Shown in pieces: positions 45,528-57,188 of a stretch of 64,000 bases of DNA. Numbering within the stretch: position 1 is the stretch's first letter; every line of letters starts with the position of its first letter. Below the pieces are notes generated by a model. That model searched no databases. It was not told the origin of the DNA and saw nothing but the letters and a program-made list of their open reading frames with translations. The position numbers were made by a program, and so were the translations under genes. This DNA is from Talaromyces rugulosus (lineage: Eukaryota; Ascomycota; Eurotiomycetes; Eurotiales; Trichocomaceae): NCBI RefSeq assembly GCF_013368755.1, contig NC_049562.1:4774001-4838000 (forward strand). Direction: 5' to 3'.

Positions 45528-47929
45528 ATGGGAAAAAGAAGAGACGATGTTGGTCCAACGACGTCTGCCAGACCAGGTGCTCGTTCCAGCCTGCACGAGA
45601 TGCCCCAGCCACGTACCATCAAGGACTTTTTCAAACGGCCGGCTTTTGTGGCAACCCCCAAGGACCCTTTGAAAGAAACAGGGAAAGAAAGCTTCCTCTT
45701 CCCCGCAGCCAGCCAACCGTCGTCCCCCTTGAGCGATCCGCCTTCAGATCTTCCTTCGCAACTGCTGTCTTCCCAACAGCTGCCCGATGAGGGAAGCTCT
45801 CATGAAGCTGCGCGTGGTCCTGTAAATGGCTCGAGCCATCACAGTAGCGATGCCACCCTACAACCCAGTTCTTCCTTCAATTCGTCACAGCGGGTCGTCA
45901 AAAATGGAATGGAAGTCGTCGTCGACTCCGATGCAGAAAGTGGCGAGTCGATCGGCTCTCTGGAGTCTCCAGACGATCTTTTAAACAGGTTCCTGGGTTC
46001 ATCTTCTGGGCAAGCAAAAGACTCCGAGTCTCCTGCTCCCGATTCAACTTCTCAGCCGCGATCACGGGCATCCAAATTTCGGTATTCACAGAACAACAGA
46101 CCGGTACTAAATCTGAAACCAAAGAAATACAAATTCAGCATGGAATCATTGGTGACCCGCTCCGTGGACGACAGTGAGGCCGAGGCCGGTGTCGCCAAAG
46201 CCAAGGCCCAGCTCCAAAGTGAGGAACACATAAATTCAAGCTCGCCCAATGGTCCTGACGGCAGCTCGGGCATTCGTGAGGATGTTCTTGCGTCTGCGTT
46301 TGCTGCAGAAAAAGAAGAGAGTGATCTGCAGAGACTGTTGGATGCAGTGCGACGTACAGAAGCTCTTGAAGTGGAAAAGTCTTGGTCTTTTTTTGGCAGT
46401 GGCTCTGATATGCAACTTCCTGAGTTTCCGAGGGACTCGATACCTCCGTCTTCCCGAGAATCTTTTCTAAGAGGTAGTTTTGCTTTTGGGTTGCCCCTCT
46501 TGTGTTGTTCCTTTTGGTTGCTAAGGTTATCTTCCTAGACCCGGCCCCCCGTGAGAGAGCGTTTCATTCAGGCATTTTGGACTTTGCCCTAACGAGAGGC
46601 TTACTCCCCGATGAGGTGATTCTATGGATTCTACAATCAGGTGCGTACAATATCCTGTTTCCGCCAGTGACTTGCTAAGTTGAAACAGTACCATTAGAGC
46701 CTCGGGACGATTTGCGATATGCCTATTGCAGGGCATTAAAGGTGCAGTCTCTCGATTATACAATTGACTGGCATTTAAAAGAGGAATCTGACTGTATGTA
46801 CTAGCATGCGGGTGGTGAGCGTATCAAGTTTCTTGTCCAGCCTTGCGATATTGAGCTGGTTTTTGGGTCTCTTGGGGGCACGCAGAAGGCATTGAACACA
46901 TCCGAAGAGATATCACCACAGAACTTATACGACCCAGGTACGAGTCCAATTGAGAGCACGTCATGTCTTGTTGTCTGATTGTATATTGTAGCAAAATCGC
47001 CTTGCGAGTGGAAGTACCTCTTATCGGTTCTCGATTTACTGCGAGACCTTTCGGATCAGTATGTCTTTGCTTTCTGTGCCAACTACGAAACAGCTCTCTA
47101 ACCAGTTCTTCTTCTACTTAGTTTTCATGAGGACACCAGACAGCACACGCTAAAACTCTTATTCCGTCTCGCCCTTGACATCTACGTGACCAAGAATTCC
47201 ACAGTCTGTTCGGCTTTGGAAACAACAATAGATTCCGTACTGCAGAATATTCCCTCGGAAGGCTTTCACGAACTAGTAAGACTCTTGAAACTTCAGGCTC
47301 TTTTCTCGACTAACGTCACTCAGGTGCAACCACTCACTAAGTCCGCTTTCCAGACGGTCAAGGACATTACCCTTCAGAGCCAACTACTCAAACACATCCT
47401 CCCAACGAACCCCGACATTGCCTTGTTTCGGGCTCGGCTAGCCGTCTCATTTTTGATCAACGACGAGTCGGTACTGTTGGAGCCTGCCGCAGACGTTCTC
47501 AATCTCAAACGGATAACTCAGCATTTACGAAGCGCACGCTTTGGCTCGAAGCTGCACCAGGCCAAGTCAACCAACAATTACGACTACTCCGAGCTCAAAG
47601 CAACCACTTCCCTCTTAAACATCGTTATCGACATAGACCAGACATCGGCCGAGTTCCCCAGTAAGGAGGCCGAAAACCAATTCAATACCGACGTCGACGC
47701 TCTAGCGGACCGGGTGAAGCGGATATTCAGTGCTATTGAAGACTCAGGCGCGTCTCATCTGAAGCGAACAGAAGCCAAGCAGAGCCTCGAGGCGTTACAC
47801 TACCGAATCGTGTTCTCTGTTCGCTCTAAACCCCGAGTGCGATCTCTTTTCGGCATAGACGACCTCCAAACAAAAATACCACAATCCATGGCGAACAAGC
47901 ACTTTAGTGCAAAGATGGCCAAGTCATAA
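45528..47929 (+). CDS. NSE6/SLF2-like protein (CANIN-type, SMC5/6 partner candidate)
   Basis: Six exons: 45528-46473, 46539-46640, 46689-46741, 46805-46937, 46992-47058 and 47122-47929; 702 residues. Introns are 48-65 bp; the third uses a weak GTGCAG donor. The first ATG is 45528. The N-terminal half is disordered, with TIKDFFKRP at about 30-38 resembling a PCNA-interacting peptide (no Gln), and SQ/SP clusters. The C-terminal half is all-helical: FHSGILDFALTRGLLPDEV, LWILQSVPLEPRDDLRYAY, LLSVLDLLRDLSD, HTLKLLFRLALDIYV. This order resembles the CANIN domain shared by fission yeast Nse6, Kre29 and human SLF2, which load SMC5/6 at damaged DNA. I base the name on this pattern by eye, so it is tentative; the gene itself is certain. 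Confidence 0.6.
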
Positions 47930-48269
47930 CTCGAGTCTTGAGACTTTTAGAACTTTTATGATTAGATGACCGCGATGACTGTACATTAATTTGCTTAATT
48001 GTCCCGGTTAGATGAATACATTGCTTCACGGGGACGTTTCCGACAACTGCACGAAAGCTTTGGACATGTTTCTTTATAAATTAATGGCCTAGTAAACAAC
48101 ACCAGCAAGCCCGCCTGAATAGCTGAATAGCTGGAGAGAATGCGGGACTGGATAAACCGTCCAAGACAATGCAGCTCGTATATATGGACATAGATAGAAA
48201 ACAACCGGGTCAGGTAGCATACACACAAATAGCCGGCCGATGCAAAGAACAAAGTTCCGTACGACTAGT
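47930..48269. other. Convergent 3' region
   Basis: 340 bp of 3' flank shared by the NSE6-like gene and the V-ATPase subunit E gene. No gene seen. Confidence 0.5.
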
Positions 48270-49092
48270 CTAGTCATGGAACTTGCGGTTCACATTCTTG
48301 CCAAACAGGGTCTCGCGAACAGCCGGCAGAGCATCAATCTCCAACAACCGTAGACGCTCCTCAAAGGTATTGTTGATTTCGATCTTACCACCGCCTCCGA
48401 TAATAGACACACCACCGGCTCTGAAAGAAAATTAGTCATATTCACACAAAAGCGTAGACAAGTCATCCTCAGAAGCACTTACGATCCGTCTGGTAGATAC
48501 TCCTTTTCATCGATGTTTATCGTTACGTCTCGGCCAACCTTGGATTTAAATTCCTTCTGCGAATCCACGATAGCTTTCTTGATGGTATCGATATCCTTCT
48601 TGCGGCCCCGAACAACGACCTTGTCTTCATTCAGGTAGTAGAGACCTTCGAGGACTAGTCCAGCTAGAACACCTTGGTATTTCTTCCCTTCCTTGGACGT
48701 CGTTGTGACCTGCTCACGGGCACGCTGGAAGAGATCGTCCAGGAGCTCCTGGCGAGAGGAGAGAACACGGAGACGGGTGCGGTTGGCAAGCGTGGACCGG
48801 GTGATCTGCTGGGACATGGCAGCCTGCTTGAACTTCTTCTCGTACAGGGCGTCGATGGCAGCCGTCTCCTGGCGGACCAGCTTCGACTTTTCAATGGCAA
48901 ACTCCTCGTCGGCCTTGATATGGATCTCCTTGGACTTTTCGAGAGCTTCCTGTTTGATAAACGCGGTCATCTTGCGGAGCTCACCCGCGACCTGTCCTCC
49001 ACCGAACAAGGGTTAGTTTGTGTGTTACTCATCACGACGTCTTCCACATTAATGCGTACCTGGTCGTCCGAGAGGGCATGACGCTGCGACAT
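48270..49092 (-). CDS. vma4: V-type H+-ATPase subunit E
   Basis: Three exons: 49092-49060, 48991-48483 and 48420-48270; 230 residues. Introns of 68 bp (GTACGC..CAG) and 62 bp (GTAAGT..CAG). The first exon gives MSQRHALSDDQ. A long N-terminal helix (KMTAFIKQEALEKSKEIHIK and the following KADEEFAIEKSKL) forms the peripheral stalk with subunit G; the globular C-terminal part has RTRLRVLSSRQELLDDLF, KVVVRGRKKDIDTIKKA, GGVSIIGGGGKIEINNTFEE and RLRLLEIDALPAVRETLFG. These are conserved hallmarks of subunit E. It is part of the V1 stator that resists rotor torque during vacuolar and endosomal acidification. The length matches the family closely. Confidence 0.96.
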
Positions 49093-49646
49093 CTTGGCGG
49101 CTGGTGGTGAAGTCTCGTGTAGGGTCTTTGCGACAGGTGGGATGGGAGTCTAAGGAATAGTGTACACGCTTCGCTGCCCGGCGTGCCGACCGACGCAGTG
49201 CTGGGCTTTCAGGTGATCAGTTCCGTGGGTTGCGGTGTTACTATAGGTACGAGAGCCACGAGCTCCTGGCCAACTGACTGTGTGACTTTGGGGGAGGGGA
49301 GAATGAGCCGGTGAGAATGACGCTTGCTCTCGGGATCTGAGGTTAGGTTAGGTTGCCTGCGTGCTGCGTGAGGGAGCGGGTCCGCTGACGACGGGGAAAG
49401 CGCCTGGCACTGTTACCTAGGACCTACTCCGAACGCGATACATCTTCCCTCCGCCACACTTTCTATCTGTCTACTCTCCTCTCCTCTAATCCAACCCCGG
49501 ACCTGTCGCTATTTTCGTCTTATATTACTCTCTTATGCTTTACCCTGTCTATCTCCTTTGATCCGCGACGGCGATATGTCCAGCATTTGGCCAGGCTACA
49601 GCCCCCTCCGCTAAGTGCATGCGTTCGATGCACCTCGCCTTTGCAG
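49093..49646. other. Divergent promoter, V-ATPase subunit E / NIPA
   Basis: 554 bp. A pyrimidine-rich leader (about 49440-49560) precedes the NIPA gene. A short ATG frame at 49576 stops after 12 codons and could be an upstream ORF in the NIPA leader. Confidence 0.45.
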
Positions 49647-51485
49647 ATGGGCCAGCTCGGTGACCTGTCGCCTGAGGGGAGTATTGCCGTGAGTTTTGCT
49701 TATACCCAGGAGAAAATATTTCGTGTCTGACATGCGCGCCAGGTCGGGGTTCTTGTCGGGTTGATTTCCACCAGTCTCCAAGCGATCGGACTCACCCTGC
49801 AGCGAAAGTCTCATTTACTCGAAGACGAGAAAGCGCCGTACGAGCTACGAAGACCTCCTTATAAGCGGCGAAGATGGCAGGTACGGCTGGTTCCTCGTCT
49901 CTGGATTCTAGGGCGTTTCGCTGATGTTTATTACGTGTGTAGATGGGCATGTTTATGTTTGTCGTTGCGAATATCGTTGGGAGTACTATTCAGATCACAA
50001 CACTACCGCTACCAGTTTTGTCGACTCTACAATCGGTAGGTTTTGCAATGTGCATTCAACATTTCTCTCGTGTCGCTGTACTGACTGCATGGTGTGTAGT
50101 CCGGACTGGTGTTTAACACGATCTCCGCAACGCTCATTCTCGGCGAACCGTTTACGAAGAACTCGTTCATCGGGACAGTACTCGTGTGTACCGGAGCCGT
50201 GCTAATAGCGACATTTGGTGCTATTGGGGAACCCGCGCATAGCCTGGACCAGCTCCTGGAGCTACTCAATCGACGCGCCTTCATCGCATGGATGGTAGTC
50301 ACTGGGCTGGTCGTGGCCCTCGTTCTCGCTGGATCGCGCGTCATCAAAACGCTTTCGTCTCCGAACCATCACAAGTCTCGCTTCATCAAACTACGCGGGG
50401 CTTTGATATCCCCGCCTCGCGCAAAGTTTTACCGTGGGTTGGCTTTCGCGTTTGCCAGTGGGGTGTTGTCGGCTCATACGCTGTTGCTGGCCAAGTCAGC
50501 GGTTGAGCTTCTCGTACGGACGATTGTCGACCATGTCAACCAGTTTAACCGGTGGCAATCCTGGCTCATTCTGATCGGGATGATCTGCCTGGCTTTGACA
50601 CAACTGTATTATATGCACCGAGGCTTGAAGCTTTGCAGCACTAGCGTTCTTTATCCTTTTGTTTTCTGCGTATACAACATCATCGCGATTTTGGATGGGT
50701 TGATTTACTTTCGACAGGCGTCCCAGCTTGCTGGACTTCAGGCTGGGCTTATTGCTCTTGGAACTATTATTCTTCTTGCCGGTGTCTTGTGCCTCTCGTG
50801 GAGGTTGGAAGACATCGACAGCCATGCAGGTGTTACCCTGCCAAACACCTCACAAACACCGATGGGATCTGGAATGGGGCTCGTGGAGGAGTTCGCCGAG
50901 CCATCAGACGTTGAAGAGCCAGAGGCCGATGAACGACAGCCCCTTTTGCCAACGTCGAGGCAGGATTTGCCTCATAAACGGACGCCGAGTTTACCTCTGA
51001 CAAGCTCGCCCTATCGCCACCGCTCTCAGACTTTGAACAACAACGAATCCGCTCAGATCTGGGCCGATCTCGACGACTCGGAAAACGAGCCAGCCTCTGT
51101 GAATCGTCCGCCTGGGTTTCCGTACACTCGCAGGAGGACAATGTCACTGTTGTCGCGTGGCCGCGGCCGCCGGTCAGATGTCGGCAATGCATTCCTCGTC
51201 CACAAGAATCGAGACAACGCTGCCCTATCTCCGCAGGCGCGTCGACTACAGAACCAGTCTAACAGACGCGTCTCGGCTCCCCTATTTGCAGGCGGTACTG
51301 CTGGCTGGAGCAAGTCGCCGAAACGACCTCTTCCCACCGACAGCGGTGCCGACGTCCCCGGAAATTCACGAAATTACGGTACCTTGAACACTGAACAACC
51401 GAGCGGGTGGCGGAAACCGTTGAAAATGCTACAACGTTGGACATCAAGATCTAACCATACTAATAATGAAGACCCTCCTGTGTGA
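49647..51485 (+). CDS. NIPA-type magnesium transporter (DUF803)
   Basis: Four exons: 49647-49688, 49743-49880, 49943-50035 and 50100-51485; 552 residues. Introns are 54, 62 and 64 bp, all phase 0. The start is the ATG of MGQLGDLSPEGSIA. The membrane part reads VGVLVGLISTSLQAIGLTLQ, GMFMFVVANIVGSTIQI, then GLVFNTISATLILGEPFT and GTVLVCTGAVLIATFGAIGE, the typical NIPA order. Further helices follow (LAFASGVLSAHTLLLAKSA, LYPFVFCVYNIIAILDGLIY). About 190 disordered C-terminal residues carry an acidic ERQPLLP motif, which resembles a dileucine-type sorting signal, and basic stretches. Human NIPA proteins move Mg2+ at endosomes and the plasma membrane. The substrate here is inferred. The family belongs to the DMT superfamily, not to the CorA/MRS2 family. 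Confidence 0.9.
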
Positions 51486-53023
51486 AACCCGAACAAGACA
51501 CTTTCTCTGTTTTTTTTTTTGCTTAACCTTTTTTTTTTTCCCCCGTCATCTCTTAGTTATAGGGAAACAAGAAAAACTACTTCTTATTGTATGTTACGTG
51601 GAAACCGGATTACATGAACGACAAATAATGAAATCATCAGAGCACGAAGTGTTGGCCGTGCGAAAGCTAGCTAGTTGGGTATTAATCAATGTTTGCTGAG
51701 AGAAGAGAATGAGAAATATAAAATTAGCTATAGAGATTTTTGTTTTGTTTGTTTTTTTTTTTTTTTTTCCTGTAGAAACCAAAAATAAAAAACCTCTTGA
51801 GCATGTCGAGTTGAAAAAAAACATCTCAATAATAATCTCACGAGTCAGATCAGTCGCATACGTATCGGGCATAGAACACCCGTTAGACAATTAAGCATGA
51901 TCGAATGAAAATAAATTAAAAGACCCCGTTTACAAACTCAATTCCAATAATAATTGGGCCTTGTATTATTATTTTTAAGCTTATGTCAAACAAGGCAAGA
52001 CTTTCCATCTACAGTAATCTTTACCTGAAGTGGATCAACCAGCCCAAAAGAATAATAATTGTTCTCAATTTAGTATCAATTTATAGTAAAATAAAGATTT
52101 CAATTTTTTTTGGTCGATTTTCATACTTAGCTTGCCATTTTGAAAGAAATTTCAATGGCCAGTCCATTGTGATTCATGCAACCCGTTTTGTTTTTTTCTA
52201 GAATCACTATAATAAGCAATCCGAAAACCCGGTTGATGAATGCAAGGATCAAGTTGAATGATGATACACATATTGGAACAGATAGGAAAAATAGAAAATA
52301 GTTAAAAAGATCAGGCAAAACGCAAAATAATCCCGTACTTGAAAAGGAAAGCAGAAGGAAAGAAAAAGTACAGCAGTCAAGAAGCAAGCCAGACTGCAAG
52401 GAAACAAATCAAGCTCGCACCGATTGTATTGTGAGAGCAAAAGGCAAATGTAGTGCGCAACAAAACATACAAAAAGATATCGCAGTCGTTCCGAACGCAA
52501 AATATGACACAAGACATTAGGACCACACTCCAGAAACACCGCATCTCCGCCGATGTCTAGAACAGAACCAAGACAGATAGAATGATCCGACCGCTTGTTT
52601 CGTTTCTAAACAAACAAGATTTTTCACCAATTTTTGTCGAGAAGATATAAACGTCATTTGATCTTCTGTCACTTTTCAACCAGGCGATAACGCGTCTGCC
52701 CACCCTATTCTCTAACGACAGTGATGATGAATGTGTACAAAGAAACGACATGCCTTGGATGGCAGGGGCAACAGACCCTCGTCCAAGGCTCGAATCGAAA
52801 TAAGAAAGCGCGACTAAAGTAACAAAGCCTAGCATAAAGAATTGGGGAGGGTCGAGTATCCAGATAATACACAGCTCAATAGTGTAGGTCAACTGCATAG
52901 CGTCGCAAGGGTATCAAATGAGCAGAGGCGGACAACGCAGATGGAAGATGGCAGTTTGTCTCTTTCGTATTGTATATTGTTTTTTAGGGCCATCAACCAT
53001 TCATTATATTGCGGGTTAGTTGT
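51486..53023. other. Convergent AT-rich 3' region, NIPA / MCM1
   Basis: 1.54 kb of AT-rich sequence with T runs (around 51510-51540 and 51751-51768). The frames in it are low-complexity. It probably includes long 3' UTRs. No RNA gene recognised. Confidence 0.45.
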
Positions 53024-53901
53024 TTAAGCAGCAGGCTGGTGCGGCGGTGGCATCCTGCCTCCGACGGGCATGCCAGGATATTGGCCGCCAGCCTGGGCTT
53101 GCTGCTGTTGTTGTTGGAGGTTTTGGTAGTAAGCCATCTGTTGCTGCTGGTCATGTGTCATATAGCCCGGCTGCAGGCCGCCGGGGCGAGGGATATTCGC
53201 CTGAGGAGCATTCACGCTGCTGTGAGGGACGTCTTCGGGTGACTCGGCGGGAAGATCAGTAGCGTCGACGCCATTCTCCGAAGACGGTTCGGGTGCGTTG
53301 AGGCACGCCTACGCGACGTTAGCGAGACTGAAGCGAGACGACGGTTTAAATATCAAGGGGGAGGGTACCTGGATAAGATTCTTGCCCTCTGGCTTGGTGA
53401 CCAAGGGCTGCAGCTTCGGCGTGGTGAAGGTGTAGACCAGACCGGTTTCAGACACGACAAGAAGCAAGACTTGGGTGCCGGTCAAGACAGACAACTCATA
53501 GGCCTAAAAAATAAAATAGAAATAAAAGGTCAGCACGAAGATGACGCGAGAAATAAGCAACTGGCGGGTTGTGTTTGTGTTGTGGTTGATGCTGGCGCAA
53601 AAACCAAAAAAAGGCGTGTGGAAGCGCGGCGGGACGCGACTGTTGGGGGGGAACGTACCTTCTTCATGATACCGGCCTTGCGCTTGGAGAAGGTGATATG
53701 GCGACGCGACTTATCCTGGATGAATTTGATTTCGATCTTGCGGCGCTCGCGACCGGTCTTGTCGTCATCGTCGTCGTCGTCGTCGCCAGCAGCGCTCATG
53801 CGACCGCGCTTGCGGTCGACGGCACCGTTGCCAGGCTGCTGCAGGTCGTCCTGCGAAGGCGAGGCGTGCTCGTCGGGAACAACGGCAGAGAGATCGGCCA
53901 T
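53024..53901 (-). CDS. mcm1: MADS-box transcription factor MCM1
   Basis: Three exons: 53901-53659, 53503-53369 and 53308-53024; 220 residues. The first intron is 155 bp, the longest in the window; the second is 60 bp. An acidic N-terminus with a run of eight Asp precedes the SRF-type MADS box (RRKIEIKFIQDKSRRHITFS, then KRKAGIMKKAYELSVLTGTQ, then VLLLVVSETGLVYTFTTPKL; about 52-116), with the SAM extension (GKNLIQACLNAP). The tail is Gln-rich and ends PPPHQPAA. MCM1 binds CC(A/T)6GG boxes with partner proteins to control mating, cell-cycle and metabolic genes, and in Aspergillus (McmA) also cellulase expression. The first exon-intron junction falls inside the MADS box after IMKK. All key DNA-contact residues look intact. 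Confidence 0.97.
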
Positions 53902-56161
53902 GGTGACTTTGTGTAGAAGCGAGGCGAAGGGGGAGGAAATTCAGGCAAGGACGAGTTGTGACGAGAGCTCGATGAAGAATTGCAGATGAGGAGCGCCCAA
54001 AGAGGAATGATGCTTGGGGTGATGGACGAAACGGCCAAATCGAGTAACGCGTTTTGGAGAGGGAGTTTTTTGGGTAAAGTGTCGAAGAAGGGAAGGGGGA
54101 TCTTTGGGGGGGGGAAAGAGTAATTAGGCAGGCTCAGCAACAAGCGAGGCAACGGCGCGCGGCTGGGGAAGGTGGGGCGCTGGCCCCCCCAGCGCCGCCA
54201 ATGGGCGCGCACCGTGGCTCACAGGGTACCGCCGGACGGTCGGCGGCGTCCAATCAGCGGCGGCAACGGCCCACGGGGGCTCCACTGGACGGCCGCTGAT
54301 TGGCGAGGCGGCCCTGGCTAGCGTCATTCTCTCGTCCCAAAAGGGCCGCGATCCGCTGGGCCCGGCGAGGCGAGACCGGAAAGGGCGCACCTGCTCGTGC
54401 CGCATCCGGCAGGCGGTAAAGCGCCCAGTACCGTGGCCGTACCGCCCCACTGTGCACGGGCGAGTCATCGCGTGCCCAGCAGCAAAACGCCTGCCTGATT
54501 GGGCCGTGGCCAGCGCCGAGGCTGAGCCGGTTACATTACGTACGGTACGGAACACTGCCAGCTATTAATAGCGTCTGCCAATACTTAATAGTGTCTGTAT
54601 AGTGCTAGTAGTATACAGAGCAACTATTGGCCCATCAGAGATGCCATAAGAGGCTCTGGTACTTGCACCCAATAAATACCATCGACTATCAAGATCCCGC
54701 TTGCTTGCTCGCTCTGGCTCTTATTGGCATAATTAGCTACAAAAAAGGCAGAACTCAGAAGCACAAAGAAAATGGCACGCTAGGCGGGCTAGTACGGATC
54801 AGCACTAGCGAGTCCCCTATAAGCTTTGCCGCTAGTACTTGCCAGTCAGCAAGCGTACGATAATAATCCGTGCTCTGTCTCACAGAGGTTACAAGAGTCC
54901 TCTAACCACGGGGTATGCGTGCGAAAAGCCTACAGTTGGTTCAATCGCAACGTCTGCCAGAAACAGCGGACCGTCATCGCGCTACCCTGTATTATTCAGC
55001 AGTTCATTCATTATTCGACTTTGGACCCCAGCTTCCCTGCAGATCCCAGGTCGATTGTCATGTCGCCGATCGGGCTCCAGCCCAGCTCATGTTGGAGAGT
55101 GACGGAGCTAATTAGGGCTGGTGGCAACTTCGCATGTCACGCTAGCCATAGCCTATTTTTGGTCCTTTGGTCTCAGCTTTGCCAAACTAGAGATCAACTG
55201 ACCGCTGAATCTCCTGTATCGAGTGGCTCGTTGGCTGAACGAAATGAAGCAATGTAAAATATAACAAACAGGAGTCGTCTTGGACTGATACGTTAGCACA
55301 TGCAAGTCGAGCCGAGACCCGTCGGTATGCGAACCAATCCCGCTAGTCCGCAAACGGCATGCGGTCCCCGGTCTTAGCAGTTGAGTCATATTGCTCTTCT
55401 CTCTATGAGCGTATGAAGAGTTCAACTCTGTGTGTTTCTCGGTGGAACACTAACATAAATTATTCAGTGTTATTTATTGATGGATACATCTCCACATATA
55501 TAGCTTGTTCATTATCAGCAATATTAAAAAGTACATGTAATATTGAATGCTAAATGCATTGACCCATTTCCTATGCCTAAACTGTAATAATATATATGCA
55601 ACGTGTGCCTAATAGCCTTAGCATATTTCTAATTTGGACCAATGACATGGATGCTAGCCATCAATTAAATATGATCTTTTCTATATAATAATATCAGGCT
55701 TTTCTAACATATATATATGTAGAGATCACATGACCTTTTTATCATTTATCAATATCAACGTTGATATTGATATTATAATTTATTAAATTACATAACATAA
55801 AATCCCTCTACAAAATAAGAGTATTTATTCTGTATTAATGACAAACACATGGTGCTATGTAGATAGCCACGTGTGCACCTGAAACGCTTCACGTTGCACC
55901 TTTACCTGTGACACTTATTGTAGCCTCCGTGTATCACAATGTCAACATTTAACCCTGCAGGTTCGCCTGAGAATTATCAAACCGTTACAAGATGCGAGTG
56001 GGGTGGCCTTGGATTTAATTATTTACTCTCGACTTTGCGCCGACTTTTTCGATTTTCTCGACTGTGCGGCTTTATACATTGATACATACTTCCCCCCTCT
56101 CTGAGGAGACGACCGAAAAGTCCGATAACCCATTATCACCATACTACCCAACAATATAACC
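53902..56161. other. Long divergent promoter region, MCM1 / tetraspanin
   Basis: 2.26 kb. A GC-rich block (about 54120-54545) next to the MCM1 side changes sharply to AT-rich sequence (about 55440-55870), where a 26-bp palindrome sits. The frames in the GC-rich block (54124-54555) appear because stops are rare there and have no family features. No gene supported. Confidence 0.45.
55747..55772. repeat. 26-bp perfect palindrome in AT-rich intergenic DNA
   Basis: Thirteen base pairs read identically on both strands around a central AACGTT (55757-55762), with no spacer. The arms read ATATTGATA outward from GTTG. It lies about 390 bp upstream of the tetraspanin ATG. It could form a cruciform or be a dimeric protein-binding site; chance is less likely than for short palindromes even in AT-rich DNA. 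Confidence 0.85.
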
Positions 56162-57018
56162 ATGAAAGTGGACAAGATCCTCCTCAGCTACGCCGGCGCA
56201 GAGTTTCTATTCCTCGCTGGCGGTATTATTCTCCTGGTGGCATCACTGTTATTTGATCGACAAGTGCATCCTACACCAACTCTGGCCAACGCTCCAGATA
56301 CTATACTGCTGGGAATGCTTCCTTTTAAGGGTTTGTTCTCACAACTCAAAATAAAATCATGCTATGAACTGAAAACCAAAAAAATGCAGCTGGCCTCGTA
56401 AACGCCATATTTGTGTTTATCACCTCCGCCCTCGCCATACCGAGTTTGGTCTTTCGCGACAGCCGGTTCTGGCTCAAGCTGCAGGGATGGATGATCGTTG
56501 CATGCAGTATATTCACACTTGTTCTCGGCCTGATCATCTGGATCGAAACGCTCAAGACGCGAGCAATGCTGAGTACTGCCTGGGGCCGTCAAACCGTCAA
56601 CGTGCAAAGTTTCCTCCAGCAAAAGGTTAGCACCTTCCCCTTTTTTTTTTTTTTTTTTTGGCATTTCAAGTCTGATTGTAATTGATAGTTCGACTGCTGT
56701 GGCTACTACAACAGCACTTCACCCCTCTTTGTTACTGATGGCACCTGTCCTACTGCCCTAATCGCAGAAGGGAAACAAGGCTGTGTCGGCCCATTTTCCA
56801 GCTTTGCTAATCAGCTTTTGGATCTTATCTTCACCGCGGCGTTTGGTATTGTCGGTATGTCTTTCTTCACCATCTCCCTCCGTATGGTTGAGTTGCAGAC
56901 TGACAAATTAGCAATCGATGTGATCCTGCTCCTCTCCGTCGCCGTGGTCGTCAAGGATCGCAAGGAGAAGGAGAGATATCGCTTTATCGACGCCAAGGTG
57001 GGATTTACAGCTATTTAG
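56162..57018 (+). CDS. Tetraspanin
   Basis: Four exons: 56162-56330, 56390-56625, 56689-56854 and 56912-57018; 225 residues. Introns are 57-63 bp; the second contains a 19-T run. Four membrane helices: about 15-34 (FLFLAGGIILLVASLLF), 56-78 (AGLVNAIFVFITSALAIPSL), 88-108 (WMIVACSIFTLVLGLIIWI) and 180-206 (FTAAFGIVAIDVILLLSVAV). The large extracellular loop has the signature CCG (FDCCGYYN, about 138-140) and two more cysteines (GTCP and GCVG), enough for two disulphide bonds. Fungal tetraspanins organise membrane microdomains; PLS1 is needed for penetration-peg formation in some pathogens. Whether this is PLS1 or another class (TSP2/TSP3) cannot be settled here. Confidence 0.85.
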
Positions 57019-57188
57019 ATAGATTTATTTTTTTTCTGTGTAAAAATTGTGGAATAGCCAAGTTTGTGTATTGGAATATCAATATTGACTTCTGTACAAG
57101 CGCAGCTGACTTTTGGTATATCTACAAAGTGCCCCCCAGAGATAAACCCCCAACAATGAATAATAAATGTAATCAAAAGATATAAACA

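Noticed and set aside
46742..46804. Reading exon 3 of the NSE6-like gene straight through
   Set aside because: The frame meets a stop near 46800 and loses the conserved-looking helices; a 63-bp intron with a weak donor restores them.
54124..54555. 143-residue minus-strand frame in the GC-rich block
   Set aside because: Frames stay open in GC-rich DNA; no conserved motif and no plausible exon partner.
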